In this document: positions 7,325 to 15,787 of the stretch, one piece after another | Layout of the letters: every line of letters starts with the position of its first letter | Numbering within the stretch: position 1 is the first letter of the stretch | Assembly: GCF_943192895.1 (NCBI RefSeq) | Contig: NZ_CALPCB010000010.1 | Span: 29,878 to 93,877, forward strand | Length of the DNA: 64,000 bases | DNA from: Veillonella_A intestinalis | GTDB taxonomy: Bacteria > Bacillota > Negativicutes > Veillonellales > Veillonellaceae | Direction of reading: 5' to 3' | Translations under genes and position numbers: made by a program | Notes under the pieces: generated by a model | The model's database searches: none | Told to the model about the DNA's origin: nothing | Seen by the model: only the letters and a program-made list of their open reading frames with translations

Positions 7325-8767
7325 ATGAGTTTCGAAAGTCGATTCCAACACATTGATCGTCGTGTCCCAATTGCTGAAGATAACATTGCGATTGTACATG
7401 ATTTGGAAAAATGTAAAAACTGTACATTATGTCGTCGTGCTTGTGCAGACGTGATGGGTGTACTTGACTACTATGATTTAGAATCTACAGGGGATAATCC
7501 TATCTGTGTTCATTGTGGTCAATGTGCCGCTGCGTGTCCATTCGATTCCATGAATGAACGTAGTGAATTAGATCAAGTAAAAGCAGCGATTGCTGATCCA
7601 GATAAAATTGTTGTTATTCAAACAGCACCAGCTGTACGCGTTGGTATTGGTGAAGAATTTGGTTATGAACCAGGTTCCTTCTTAGAAGGTAAAATGATTG
7701 GTGCCCTTCGTGCCTTAGGTGCGGACTATGTAGTTGACACTAATTTTGGTGCTGACTTAACTATCATGGAAGAAGCTAGCGAATTAATTGAACGTGTTAT
7801 TAATGGTCATGGCGAATTGCCACAGTTCACTAGTTGCTGTCCAGCATGGGTAAAATTTGCTGAAACATATTATCCAGAATATTTACCTAATATTTCTACA
7901 ACTCGTAGCTGTATTGCTATGGAAGCAGCTATGTTAAAAACATATTTTGCTGAAAAAATGAAATTGGATCCAGAAAAAATTGTATCCGTAAGTGTAGCAC
8001 CATGTACAGCTAAGAAATTTGAAATTCGTCGTCCAGAACAGAACAAATCTGCTGAATACTGGGGCAAAGAAGATCTTCGCGATACTGATTATTGCATTAC
8101 TACTCGTGAGTTTGCAAAATGGATTCGTGAGTCTGGTATTGATTTCACACAAGTAGAAGAATCTACTATGGATAAATATATTGGTGCTGAAACTGGTGGT
8201 AGTGTTATTTTCTGTAACACTGGTGGCGTAATGGAAGCGGCTATGCGTAGTGCTTACAAATTCATCACTGGTAATGAACCATCTCCAGAACCTTTCACTA
8301 ACTTACAAGATGTTCGTGGTATGGAAGGTGTTAAAGAAGCTGACGTTGAAATCGCTGGTAAAACATTAAAAGTTGCCGTAGTTCATGGTGGTAAAAATAT
8401 CCGCGATTTCTTAGATAATATGAAAGCAACTGGCAAGAAATATGATTTCATTGAAATGATGGCTTGCCGTGGTGGTTGTATTGGTGGTGGCGGTCAGCCA
8501 CGCGTTAAAATGCCAGTAGCTGATAAAGTAAAATCAGCTCGTATTGAAGGTATTTATAAAGCTGATTCTGAAATGAAACTTCGTTCCAGCTATGAAAATC
8601 CAGAAATTAAGGCAATTTACGAAGAATTCTTAGGTAAACCATTAGGGGAACGTTCCGAAGAATTGTTACATACTCATTACACTGATCGCAGTGCTGATTT
8701 AGGTGTTCGTAAAGATGTAACACCTGAAACTTGTCCAACATCTCCTAAATTTAAAAAGCCTGAATAA
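7325..8767 (+). CDS. [FeFe] hydrogenase, monomeric
   Basis: This cytoplasmic hydrogenase exchanges electrons between ferredoxin and protons. Two N-terminal [4Fe-4S] motifs are present (CKNCTLCRRAC and CVHCGQCAAACP, about residues 29-75). The H-cluster signatures follow: TSCCPAWVKFAE (L1), APCTAKKFE (L2) and MACRGGCIGGGGQP (L3), with all cluster cysteines intact. L3 reads CRGG where CPGG is usual. The ATG at 7325 has GAGGTG eight bases upstream; an in-frame codon at 7310 does not. The gene is single, with its own promoter, structured leader and terminator. The HydE, HydF and HydG maturases are not in the window. A role in disposing of reductant from pyruvate or lactate oxidation is inferred. 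Confidence 0.95.
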   Translation: MSFESRFQHIDRRVPIAEDNIAIVHDLEKCKNCTLCRRACADVMGVLDYYDLESTGDNPICVHCGQCAAACPFDSMNERSELDQVKAAIADPDKIVVIQTAPAVRVGIGEEFGYEPGSFLEGKMIGALRALGADYVVDTNFGADLTIMEEASELIERVINGHGELPQFTSCCPAWVKFAETYYPEYLPNISTTRSCIAMEAAMLKTYFAEKMKLDPEKIVSVSVAPCTAKKFEIRRPEQNKSAEYWGKEDLRDTDYCITTREFAKWIRESGIDFTQVEESTMDKYIGAETGGSVIFCNTGGVMEAAMRSAYKFITGNEPSPEPFTNLQDVRGMEGVKEADVEIAGKTLKVAVVHGGKNIRDFLDNMKATGKKYDFIEMMACRGGCIGGGGQPRVKMPVADKVKSARIEGIYKADSEMKLRSSYENPEIKAIYEEFLGKPLGERSEELLHTHYTDRSADLGVRKDVTPETCPTSPKFKKPE

Positions 8768-8829
8768 AACTAGGCTATTATATATTGAGATGAGACTAGT
8801 TTTACTATAGCTTAACTATAAGACAAATA

Positions 8830-8876
8830 GGGCATTGGAGGCTGGTGCTAAGCATTAGCTTCAATGCCCTTTTTAT
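8830..8876 (+). terminator. Hydrogenase terminator
   Basis: The stem GGGCATTG...CAATGCCC, with inner pairing of AGGCT and AGCTT, is followed by TTTTT. Confidence 0.8.
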
Positions 8877-9022
8877 ATACTAAGTAAAAAGCAGAGGGTA
8901 GATTATTATTTTATAGCTATGCTTGCTGGTACAACTACAGTTGACAGATATGTTTTATTTGAAGTATCATAATATATATCCAAAAGGTGATATTTAATAT
9001 GCCTTTATTAATAATTGTATAG

Positions 9023-9132
9023 TATCATCCAGAGCAGCTGAGGGAACTGGCCCATTGATGCTGCGGCAACCTGCTTTATAATTGGGGTTATGAAGCAAGG
9101 TGCTAAGTCCAACGGGAAACCGACAGATGATA
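9023..9132 (+). promoter_or_regulatory. SAM-I (S-box) riboswitch
   Basis: The conserved core is unmistakable: GAGGGAACTGGCCC, then GCGGCAACC, AAGGTGCTAAGTCC and a closing P1 strand. P1 is a perfect 7-bp helix, TATCATC (9023-9029) with GATGATA (9126-9132). High S-adenosylmethionine should favour the terminator just downstream and reduce expression of the MetE-like/azlCD operon. Confidence 0.95.
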
Positions 9133-9140
9133 AGACATAG

Positions 9141-9165
9141 GTCGTCATTTGTTGACGACTTTTTT
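9141..9165 (+). terminator. Riboswitch-controlled intrinsic terminator
   Basis: The stem GTCGTCA/TGACGAC with a 5-base loop and seven T residues is the expression platform of the preceding SAM-I riboswitch. Confidence 0.9.
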
Positions 9166-9199
9166 TATTTATGGGCCACTAGGAGAGGAGACTGAGAGT

Positions 9200-10345
9200 A
9201 TGAGTAATACAAAACAAGTAATCGGTAAAGGACCATTTCGTTATGATGTAGTAGGTAGCTTTTTGCGACCTGATGCAGTAAAAGAAGCTCGTCAAGCCGT
9301 CGAAGCAGGCAAGATAAATGCAGTAGAATTACGTAAAGTAGAAGATGATTCAATTCGCGATTTGATTAATAAAGAAGTAGAAGTAGGCTTACGAGCTGTA
9401 ACTGATGGTGAGTTCCGTCGAGCTTACTGGCATTTGGACTTTTTAGAACAATTAGTGGGTGTTGAGCGAATTAAAGCAGAACAGTGGTCTGTGGCTTTCA
9501 AAGGGCATCAGCCAAAGGCGGCTACGCTTAAAATCGTAGGTGACATTGATTTCCCTGAGGATCATCCATTTATAAAAGACTTTCAGTTTGTGAAAGAATG
9601 TGCAGGGGATAGCGCTGTTGCTAAATTTACGATTCCTTCACCATCTATGCTTCATTTGATTTGTTGTGTCCGTGAAGAACATTATGAAGCATTACCACAA
9701 TATGCGCAAGAAGAAGCCTTATTTGAGGCTATTGCTAAAGCATATCGCAAGGCAATTCAAGCTTTTTATGCAGCTGGTTGTCGTTATTTGCAATTAGATG
9801 ATACTTCTTGGGGTGAATTTTGTGATGAAACTAAGCGTAAAGAATATGCAGCTCGTGGCTTAGATTTGCAATATATTGCTAAAAAATATGTGGAAGTTAT
9901 TAATTATGCATTAGAAGGAAAACCAGATGATTTAGCCGTGACTATGCATATTTGTCGTGGTAATTTTAGATCGACTTGGTTCTCGTCTGGTGGTTATGAA
10001 CCAATTGCAGAGACCTTGTTTGGTCATTGTCATATTGATGGCTTCTTCTTGGAGTATGACTCTGATAGAGCGGGTGGTTTTGCACCATTGCGGTTTATTA
10101 AAAATCAAAAAGTGGTACTAGGTTTAGTGACTTCTAAATTCCCTGAGTTAGAAAAAGAAGAAGATTTATTAGCCCGTATTGAAGAAGCATCGCTATATGT
10201 ACCAAAAGAACAATTAGCCTTAAGTCCACAGTGTGGCTTTGCCTCCACGGAGGAAGGCAATAATCTAACTGAAGCAGAGCAATTTGCGAAGTTAGCCCTT
10301 ATTAAACGTGTGGCAGAAAAGGCTTGGGGGCCTTATGAAGATTGA
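9200..10345 (+). CDS. Cobalamin-independent methionine synthase II family protein (MetE C-terminal-like)
   Basis: The protein corresponds to the catalytic C-terminal barrel of MetE and is close in size (381 residues) to the B. subtilis YxjG/YxjH type. Zinc-ligand positions are visible in VTMHICRGN (His-x-Cys) and a later Cys in LSPQCGFAS; YLQLDDTSWGEF is the substrate-side Asp/Glu motif. The family transfers a methyl group to homocysteine or a related thiol; short forms may use a donor other than methyltetrahydrofolate. The ATG at 9200 follows AGGAGAGGAG. It is the first gene of a SAM-riboswitch operon with azlC and azlD, which supports a methionine role. Confidence 0.88.
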   Translation: MSNTKQVIGKGPFRYDVVGSFLRPDAVKEARQAVEAGKINAVELRKVEDDSIRDLINKEVEVGLRAVTDGEFRRAYWHLDFLEQLVGVERIKAEQWSVAFKGHQPKAATLKIVGDIDFPEDHPFIKDFQFVKECAGDSAVAKFTIPSPSMLHLICCVREEHYEALPQYAQEEALFEAIAKAYRKAIQAFYAAGCRYLQLDDTSWGEFCDETKRKEYAARGLDLQYIAKKYVEVINYALEGKPDDLAVTMHICRGNFRSTWFSSGGYEPIAETLFGHCHIDGFFLEYDSDRAGGFAPLRFIKNQKVVLGLVTSKFPELEKEEDLLARIEEASLYVPKEQLALSPQCGFASTEEGNNLTEAEQFAKLALIKRVAEKAWGPYED

Positions 10346-11060
10346 TGAAACAAATAAAGGTCGGGAAGCCTTTCGCTATGCTTTCCCCCTAACAGTACCG
10401 ATTTGTGCTAGTTTCCTTTTTTTAGGAATTTCTTATGGCTTGTATGCAGTAGGACAGGGCTTGCCTTGGTATTTGCCATTTCTTATGAGTGCTACTATTT
10501 TTGCAGGATCTATGGAGTTTGTCACTGTAGCCTTGTTGGCTGCGCCATTTGATCCTTTAGGGGCATTCGTATTAGCTTTTATGGTCAATGGGCGTCATAT
10601 TTTTTATGGCCTTACTATGTTGACTCGTTATGGCCCCTTAGATTGGAAGAAATATCCGTTGATTTATGGTTTATGTGATGAAACATTTGCTATTAATGCG
10701 ACCATTAATTTACCGAGTCAAATTGATCGAGGGTGGTTTTATTTACATGTAACTTGGCTAAACTATATATATTGGGTAGGCGGTGTTGCCCTTGGCGCTA
10801 TAGGGAGTCATTTTATTAAATTCAATATGCAAGGGATTGAATTTATTTTAACGGCCTTATTTACAGTCATATTTTTAGACATGTTATTAACAGCTAAAAA
10901 ATATCAGTCTGGTTTGATTGGTTTCTTCGTGGCACTTGGCATGCTGTATTTGTTAGGTCCTAATTTATTTATTTTGCCAGCCATGGCATTGATGGTCATT
11001 ATATTCTGTGGACTCTTTTGGTTTAATAGTAAGGGTGAAAAGGAGGCGCGTAATATATGA
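10335..11060 (+). CDS. azlC: AzlC-type amino acid exporter large subunit
   Basis: AzlC/BrnF proteins form with a small AzlD/BrnE partner an exporter of branched-chain amino acids, and of methionine in Corynebacterium. Hydrophobic segments cover the chain, and the family motif GSMEFVTVALL near residue 55 and MVNGRHIFYGLTML near residue 85 are present. The ATG at 10335 lies inside the end of the MetE-like gene (11-bp overlap), and the stop overlaps azlD by four bases. The operon is controlled by a SAM-I riboswitch, so methionine or a related sulfur compound is the likely substrate. That substrate is inferred. Confidence 0.88.
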   Translation: MKIDETNKGREAFRYAFPLTVPICASFLFLGISYGLYAVGQGLPWYLPFLMSATIFAGSMEFVTVALLAAPFDPLGAFVLAFMVNGRHIFYGLTMLTRYGPLDWKKYPLIYGLCDETFAINATINLPSQIDRGWFYLHVTWLNYIYWVGGVALGAIGSHFIKFNMQGIEFILTALFTVIFLDMLLTAKKYQSGLIGFFVALGMLYLLGPNLFILPAMALMVIIFCGLFWFNSKGEKEARNI

Positions 11061-11389
11061 CTGGTTGGGAAATTGTACTTACGATTGGTGCTGTTGTTTT
11101 AGGCACTATGGCAACGCGGTTTACCCCATTTCTTATTTTTTCAAAAGCGGGTAAGCCACCTGCTATTATTGCTTATTTAGGCACTGTGTTGCCAGCCGCT
11201 GTTATGGGTTTATTGGTAGTATATTCTTTAAAAGACATGACAGTGTGGACCTATCCCCATGGCTTACCTGAAATCATTGCTATTGTAAGTATTATCTTGG
11301 TACATTTATTAAAGCGCAATATGTTATTGAGTATTGCTACGGGGACTGTTGTATATATGGTTCTTATTCAGCAGGTATTTGTGAAGTGA
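11057..11389 (+). CDS. azlD: AzlD-type amino acid exporter small subunit
   Basis: This 110-residue, four-helix membrane protein is the small partner of AzlC. The family feature ATRFTPFLIF near residue 20 is visible, followed by a segment around LGTVLPAAVMGLLVVYSL. It starts within the last codon of azlC (ATGA overlap), as is normal for the pair. It is the last gene before a strong terminator. Together the two proteins should form an efflux carrier in the cytoplasmic membrane, and the SAM riboswitch at the head of the operon ties it to sulfur amino acid status. Confidence 0.88.
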   Translation: MTGWEIVLTIGAVVLGTMATRFTPFLIFSKAGKPPAIIAYLGTVLPAAVMGLLVVYSLKDMTVWTYPHGLPEIIAIVSIILVHLLKRNMLLSIATGTVVYMVLIQQVFVK

Positions 11390-11484
11390 GCAAAAATTGC
11401 TAACTATAATAATGGGAAAGATGATTATTTACCATTATTTTGAAGTTTTAATAAAAAATAGTGCTAAGCATGCAAAACAGCTAT

Positions 11485-11527
11485 AGCCCGATTCCTCTAG
11501 TAATTACGGAGTGAATCGGGCTTTTTG
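11485..11527 (+). terminator. Terminator of the MetE-like/azlCD operon
   Basis: The perfect 10-bp stem AGCCCGATTC/GAATCGGGCT is followed by TTTT. Confidence 0.85.
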
Positions 11528-11594
11528 CTCGTAAATAAATAGTAAAAATAGTGTAAAAATAAAAGTCGTATGTTAACAATGCATAGCAAATATG

Positions 11595-11623
11595 TTGTAA
11601 AAACATTCTTCTTGTTGTATTAT
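11595..11623 (+). promoter_or_regulatory. Promoter of the uronate locus regulator
   Basis: TTGTAA at 11595-11600, a 17-base spacer and TATTAT at 11618-11623. The palindromic operator starts 14 bases after the -10 box, so a bound repressor would block initiation or early elongation. Confidence 0.6.
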
Positions 11624-11636
11624 GATTGTGACGAAG

Positions 11637-11656
11637 TTACGAAAACGATTTCGTAA
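11637..11656. promoter_or_regulatory. LacI-family operator
   Basis: TTACGAAAACGATTTCGTAA is a 20-bp near-perfect palindrome around a central CG, the hallmark of LacI/GalR-family operators. It sits between the promoter and the regulator gene, so autoregulation by that gene product is the simplest reading. Confidence 0.8.
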
Positions 11657-11697
11657 ATCGATACACAACAAATATTGTGTAAGTTAAGGAGTGAGTG

Positions 11698-11730
11698 ATG
11701 GTCTATTTGACCACACTAAAGGGGATCTAA
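11698..11730 (+). CDS. Possible 10-codon leader peptide upstream of the LacI-type gene
   Basis: An ATG with AAGGAGTGA just upstream opens the frame MVYLTTLKGI and a stop. It lies in the 5' leader, 67 bases before the regulator start. It could be a translated leader or chance. The rest of the 408-bp gap (11390-11797) holds the terminator, promoter and operator listed separately. Confidence 0.25.
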   Translation: MVYLTTLKGI

Positions 11731-11797
11731 TAGTTCGTGTATGGAGTAGCTAAGTGCTTACCTCTTTTATGCGCAAGATAGGAAAGGAGGCTGCTAT

Positions 11798-12826
11798 ATG
11801 GGTAAAATAACGATTGCCGATGTAGCTGAACGCACAGGTTTTTCAAAGACAACAATTTCTAGATACTTAAATGGTAAATATGAATATATGTCAGCGGCCA
11901 CACGGGAACGAATTAGTGAAGTAATTAAGGAAATCGAGTATAAGCCAAATAAAATGGCTCGTAGCTTACGTTTACAACAAAGTCATATGATTGGGGTTAT
12001 AGTGTCTGATATTTCGAGTCCCTTCTCAGCCATTCTATATTCTGGTATTGCTGATTGGTGTGAAGAACATGGATTTACCGTACTCTTAGCTGATGCGGCT
12101 GATGATCCACAGAAAGAACGGCGATATATTCAATCTATGATTGCCCAAGGTGTAGATGGTATAGTTATTAATGCAACGGGTGCTGAAGTGGAATACTTAA
12201 ATGAAGTAAACCGTTCAGTTATGCCGATTGTATTAGCTGACCGACCAGTGGCAGGTTGTGATTGTGATTTAGTATCATCAGATACGGAGCATATTACAGA
12301 GGCTAGTTTAGACTTATTATTAAGCAAAGGGTATGAGCGAATTTTATTTGCTACTCGGCGAGTCGGTACCAATGGTATTCGTCGTTTACGCTTTGATGAA
12401 TTTGTGAAACAGTATGAAGCCAAAACAGGGCGATCAGCACTTACCTTAGAGTATGATAAAACAACAAAGGATATACTTACCAATACGGTGATGACAGAAC
12501 TAGCAGCAGCACGACAAGCGAAGGAACGATTTGCTGTATTTGCTGGTAACGGGGTAGTGCTTAGTGATATTGCTAAGATTACACGTCAACAACAGCTAAC
12601 TATTCCTCAAGACTTAGGAGTATATAGTTATGATAACTGGACCTGGATGGATGTCATTGGACCTGGTATTTCCGTTGTTGAATTACCGACTTATGAAATA
12701 GGCCAAGAATGTGCTCGCTTATTAGTTGGTCGCATTAAGGAATCTTTGAATGAGGCCGCTAGTGAAGTATTGGAACGCCAAAAAGTAATTTTACCATGCT
12801 CCATTGTTGAACGCCAGTCACTATAA
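11798..12826 (+). CDS. LacI-family transcriptional regulator of the uronate/KDG locus
   Basis: The N-terminal HTH with hinge is textbook: KITIADVAERTGFSKTTISRYLNG (about residues 3-26), then IEYKPNKMARSL. A periplasmic-binding-protein-like effector domain follows (MIGVIVSDISSPFSA, DGIVINATG, IPQDLGVYSYDNW). The length of 342 is normal. It precedes kduI, kduD, kdgT, kdgK and eda on the same strand, so it is probably the functional equivalent of KdgR-type repressors, with KDG or a related uronate intermediate as inducer. A palindromic operator overlaps its own transcription start region. AAAGGAGG precedes the ATG. Confidence 0.88.
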   Translation: MGKITIADVAERTGFSKTTISRYLNGKYEYMSAATRERISEVIKEIEYKPNKMARSLRLQQSHMIGVIVSDISSPFSAILYSGIADWCEEHGFTVLLADAADDPQKERRYIQSMIAQGVDGIVINATGAEVEYLNEVNRSVMPIVLADRPVAGCDCDLVSSDTEHITEASLDLLLSKGYERILFATRRVGTNGIRRLRFDEFVKQYEAKTGRSALTLEYDKTTKDILTNTVMTELAAARQAKERFAVFAGNGVVLSDIAKITRQQQLTIPQDLGVYSYDNWTWMDVIGPGISVVELPTYEIGQECARLLVGRIKESLNEAASEVLERQKVILPCSIVERQSL

Positions 12827-12940
12827 GTGGTGTAGTTAATTAAGGTAATAATGAGCTCGTTTCAATGAACTCTAATATAGAATTATTACAAAGGATAAGT
12901 TAGGTATTTATTTTAAGAGTATATAAAAGGAGTGACACAC

Positions 12941-13783
12941 ATGGATACACGTTATAGTGTAAACCCGCGCGACATTAAACGTTATACAACTGAGGAGTTG
13001 CGCAATGAATTTTTGATTCAAGACATTTTTAAGGCTGATGAAGTAACGGCTGTATATAGCCACGTTGACCGCATGGTAACGCTTGGTTGTATGCCAGTTA
13101 ATGAAGTGGTTAACCTTGAAAAAGGTATGGACATTTGGCATACATTTGGTACACACTTCTTCTTAGAACGCCGTGAAATTGGTATTTTTAATGTTGGTGG
13201 CGATGGTAAAATCGTAGCTGATGGCGAAGAATTTAACCTTACATATACCGATTGCGTATATATTACTAAAGGAACTAAAGAAGTAATGTTCCAGAGCGTT
13301 GATCCAGCAAAACCGGCTAAATTCTACATGGTGTCTGCCCCAGCACATACGTCTCATAAAACAACCTTTATTCCAATGGCAAAAGCTAACAAACGTCCTA
13401 TGGGGGCCATGGAAACAGCTAATGATCGTGTGATTAATCAGTTTATTCATCCAGATGTATTAGAAACTTGCCAGTTATCTATGGGGTTAACTCAGTTAAA
13501 ACCAGGTAGTGTTTGGAATTCTATGCCGCCACATACACATGAGCGTCGTATGGAAATTTACTTCTACTTTGAAGTACCACAAGATAATGTTGTATTCCAT
13601 ATGATGGGTGAAGCACAGGAAACACGCCATATCGTAATGCACAATGAAGAAGCTGTAATTAGTCCTTCTTGGAGCTTACATGCTGGTGCTGGTACATCCA
13701 ACTATACCTTCATCTGGGCTATGGGTGGCGAAAACCAAGCGTTTGATGATATGGATCATATTGCAATTACGGATATGAAATAG
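12941..13783 (+). CDS. kduI: 5-dehydro-4-deoxy-D-glucuronate isomerase
   Basis: KduI isomerises 5-keto-4-deoxyuronate, the product of unsaturated uronate release from pectin or glycosaminoglycans, to 3-deoxy-D-glycero-2,5-hexodiulosonate. The 281-residue chain matches the family length. The metal-binding cupin residues are seen in MPPHTHERRMEIYFYFE (two His and a Glu) and ISPSWSLHAGAGTSNY (the last His). The ATG at 12941 has AAAGGAG eight bases upstream; a GTG at 12932 overlaps that RBS and is rejected. It is followed directly by kduD, the next enzyme. Confidence 0.95.
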   Translation: MDTRYSVNPRDIKRYTTEELRNEFLIQDIFKADEVTAVYSHVDRMVTLGCMPVNEVVNLEKGMDIWHTFGTHFFLERREIGIFNVGGDGKIVADGEEFNLTYTDCVYITKGTKEVMFQSVDPAKPAKFYMVSAPAHTSHKTTFIPMAKANKRPMGAMETANDRVINQFIHPDVLETCQLSMGLTQLKPGSVWNSMPPHTHERRMEIYFYFEVPQDNVVFHMMGEAQETRHIVMHNEEAVISPSWSLHAGAGTSNYTFIWAMGGENQAFDDMDHIAITDMK

Positions 13784-13943
13784 TAGCTACTGAAGATATA
13801 TACGAAGTAGTTAATAAAAATACTGATGTTAAAAATATATTTTTTTAACACTTTTAGAAATCGATACACATACGAATTTTGCTCGGTTTATTTGTATCTG
13901 AAACTTAAATCTATTACTTAAATTTATAAAATTGGAGGTTCTC

Positions 13944-14729
13944 ATGAACGGCTTAGAACAATTCCGCTTAGATGGAAAAGTAGCACTCGTAACAGGGGCT
14001 GTATATGGCATTGGTTTTGCGATTGCGCAAGCACTCGCTGGAGCAGGTGCTAAGATTGCTTTCAACTGTTTAGATGAAGCAACACGTGATAAAGCAGTAG
14101 CTGATTACAAAGAAGTAGGCATTGATGCAGTAGGCTACGTAGCAGACGTAACTAAAGAAGAAGAAATCATTCCTATGATTAAAGATATTGAAGAAAAACT
14201 TGGTGGCATAGATATTCTTGTAAATAATGCGGGAATTATTAAACGTATTCCAATGACTGAAATGGCAGCCGATGAATTCCGTCAAGTAATTGATATCGAC
14301 TTAGTAGGTCCATTCATTATGGCTAAAGCTGTTATCCCTGGAATGATTAAAAAAGGTCATGGTAAAATTATTAACATTTGCTCCATGATGAGTGAATTAG
14401 GCCGTGAAACAGTATCTGCTTATGCAGCGGCTAAGGGTGGCTTAAAAATGTTAACTCGTAATATTGCTTCTGAATATGGCGAATATAACATCCAATGTAA
14501 TGGTCTTGGACCTGGCTACATTGCTACGCCACAGACAGCACCACTTCGTACCGAAGGTCATCCATTCAATAGCTTTATTATTGCTAAAACACCAGCTGCT
14601 CGTTGGGGTACACCTGAAGATTTACAAGGTCCAGCTGTATTCTTAGCATCTGAAGCATCTGACTTTATTAATGGCCATGTATTATATGTAGATGGTGGGA
14701 TTTTAGCTTACATCGGTAAACAACCATAA
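13944..14729 (+). CDS. kduD: 2-deoxy-D-gluconate 3-dehydrogenase / DKII reductase
   Basis: KduD is an NADH-dependent short-chain dehydrogenase that reduces 3-deoxy-2,5-hexodiulosonate to 2-keto-3-deoxygluconate. The SDR landmarks are the cofactor loop TGAVYGIGFAIA near residue 17, NNAGII near 93, catalytic Ser in the MMSELG region and YAAAKGG (Tyr-x3-Lys) near 157. The cofactor loop has AVYGIG where most SDRs have a Ser or Gly in place of Tyr. The ATG at 13944 follows TGGAGG. Immediate neighbours kduI and kdgT support the assignment over other SDRs. Confidence 0.93.
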   Translation: MNGLEQFRLDGKVALVTGAVYGIGFAIAQALAGAGAKIAFNCLDEATRDKAVADYKEVGIDAVGYVADVTKEEEIIPMIKDIEEKLGGIDILVNNAGIIKRIPMTEMAADEFRQVIDIDLVGPFIMAKAVIPGMIKKGHGKIINICSMMSELGRETVSAYAAAKGGLKMLTRNIASEYGEYNIQCNGLGPGYIATPQTAPLRTEGHPFNSFIIAKTPAARWGTPEDLQGPAVFLASEASDFINGHVLYVDGGILAYIGKQP

Positions 14730-14736
14730 TTTATTC

Positions 14737-14765
14737 GGGAGGGCCTCCCCGTGAGGCCTGCCCCC
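14737..14765 (+). other. GC-rich hairpin between kduD and kdgT
   Basis: GGGAGGGCCTC (14737-14747) pairs with GAGGCCTGCCCCC (14753-14765). There is no T-run, so it is probably an RNA-stability or partial-termination element rather than a full terminator. The kdgT RBS follows at 14771. Confidence 0.5.
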
Positions 14766-14784
14766 TATATTGGAGGAAATCAGC

Positions 14785-15771
14785 ATGAATATCATGAAGG
14801 CAGTATCACGTGTTCCCGGCGGGCTTATGCTCGTTCCTTTACTACTCGGTGCTTTGTTACATACGTTAGCACCTGGCACTGGTAAATATTTTGGTTCATT
14901 TACAAATGGTTTAATTAGCGGCACCGTTCCTATTTTATCGGTATGGTTTTTCTGTATGGGTGCTAGCATTGATTTAAAAGCAACAGGTACCGTTTTGAAA
15001 AAATCGGGTACATTAGTAGTAACAAAGATTTTAGTAGCATGGATCGTTGGGCATATATGTGTTATGTTTATGCCTAGTGGTATGATTGAAACAGGATTTT
15101 TTGCAGGACTCTCCACCTTAGCTATTGTTACAGCTATGGACATGACTAATGGTGGTTTATATGCTTCCTTGATGGCACAGTATGGCTCCAAGGAAGACGC
15201 AGGGGCATTTGTATTGATGTCTATTGAGTCTGGCCCATTAGTAACCATGATGATTCTTGGTACAACTGGGGCGGCTACCTTTGAGCCACATCTATTTGTA
15301 GGCGCTGTATTACCATTCTTAATCGGCTTTGCACTAGGTAACATTGACAAAGAATGCAAAACCTTCTTTAGCCAAGGCACTATGCTTATGATTCCCTTCT
15401 TCGGCTTTGCCTTAGGTAATACAATTGACCTTATGATGGTTGCACATACAGGCTTATTAGGTATTTTATTAGGGCTTGCCGTAATTGTTATCACTGGTAT
15501 TCCACTTATTTTAGCAGACAAATATATTGCAGGTGGTAATGGTGGTGCTGGTCTAGCTGCTTCTAGTACAGCTGGGGCTGCGGTAACAAACCCAATCATT
15601 ATTGCTGGAATGATTCCCGCCTTTGCACCAATTGCGCCAGCCGCTACTGCATTAGTAGCTACGGCCGTAGTTGTTACATCAATTTTAGTACCAATTGTAA
15701 CAGCTTTTTGGTGTAAACGTTTCAGCGATGAAGGTAAAACTAAAGCCGCTCGCATTGTGGTAAATGGGTAA
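14785..15771 (+). CDS. kdgT: 2-keto-3-deoxygluconate:H+ symporter
   Basis: KdgT imports 2-keto-3-deoxygluconate with protons. This 328-residue polytopic protein shows the KdgT family pattern: PGGLMLVPLLLGALLHTLAPG near the N-terminus, then a hydrophobic hairpin, TAMDMTNGGLYASLM near residue 120, ESGPLVTMMILG near 150 and GGAGLAASSTAGAAVTNP near residue 255. The ATG at 14785 has TGGAGG upstream. Its position between kduD and kdgK gives the operon a way to use external KDG as well as that made by KduID. Confidence 0.95.
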   Translation: MNIMKAVSRVPGGLMLVPLLLGALLHTLAPGTGKYFGSFTNGLISGTVPILSVWFFCMGASIDLKATGTVLKKSGTLVVTKILVAWIVGHICVMFMPSGMIETGFFAGLSTLAIVTAMDMTNGGLYASLMAQYGSKEDAGAFVLMSIESGPLVTMMILGTTGAATFEPHLFVGAVLPFLIGFALGNIDKECKTFFSQGTMLMIPFFGFALGNTIDLMMVAHTGLLGILLGLAVIVITGIPLILADKYIAGGNGGAGLAASSTAGAAVTNPIIIAGMIPAFAPIAPAATALVATAVVVTSILVPIVTAFWCKRFSDEGKTKAARIVVNG

Positions 15772-15787
15772 TATAATTAAAGCTTCA

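Noticed and set aside
13858..13880. Second LacI-type operator or CcpA cre site before kduD
   Set aside because: It shares AAATCGATACACA with the first operator region but lacks a palindrome around the CG and misses required cre positions.
14703..15755. 350-codon frame antisense to kdgT
   Set aside because: It is the mirror of a clear membrane-protein gene; its Pro/Ala/Ile-rich composition is what the reverse of such a gene yields.
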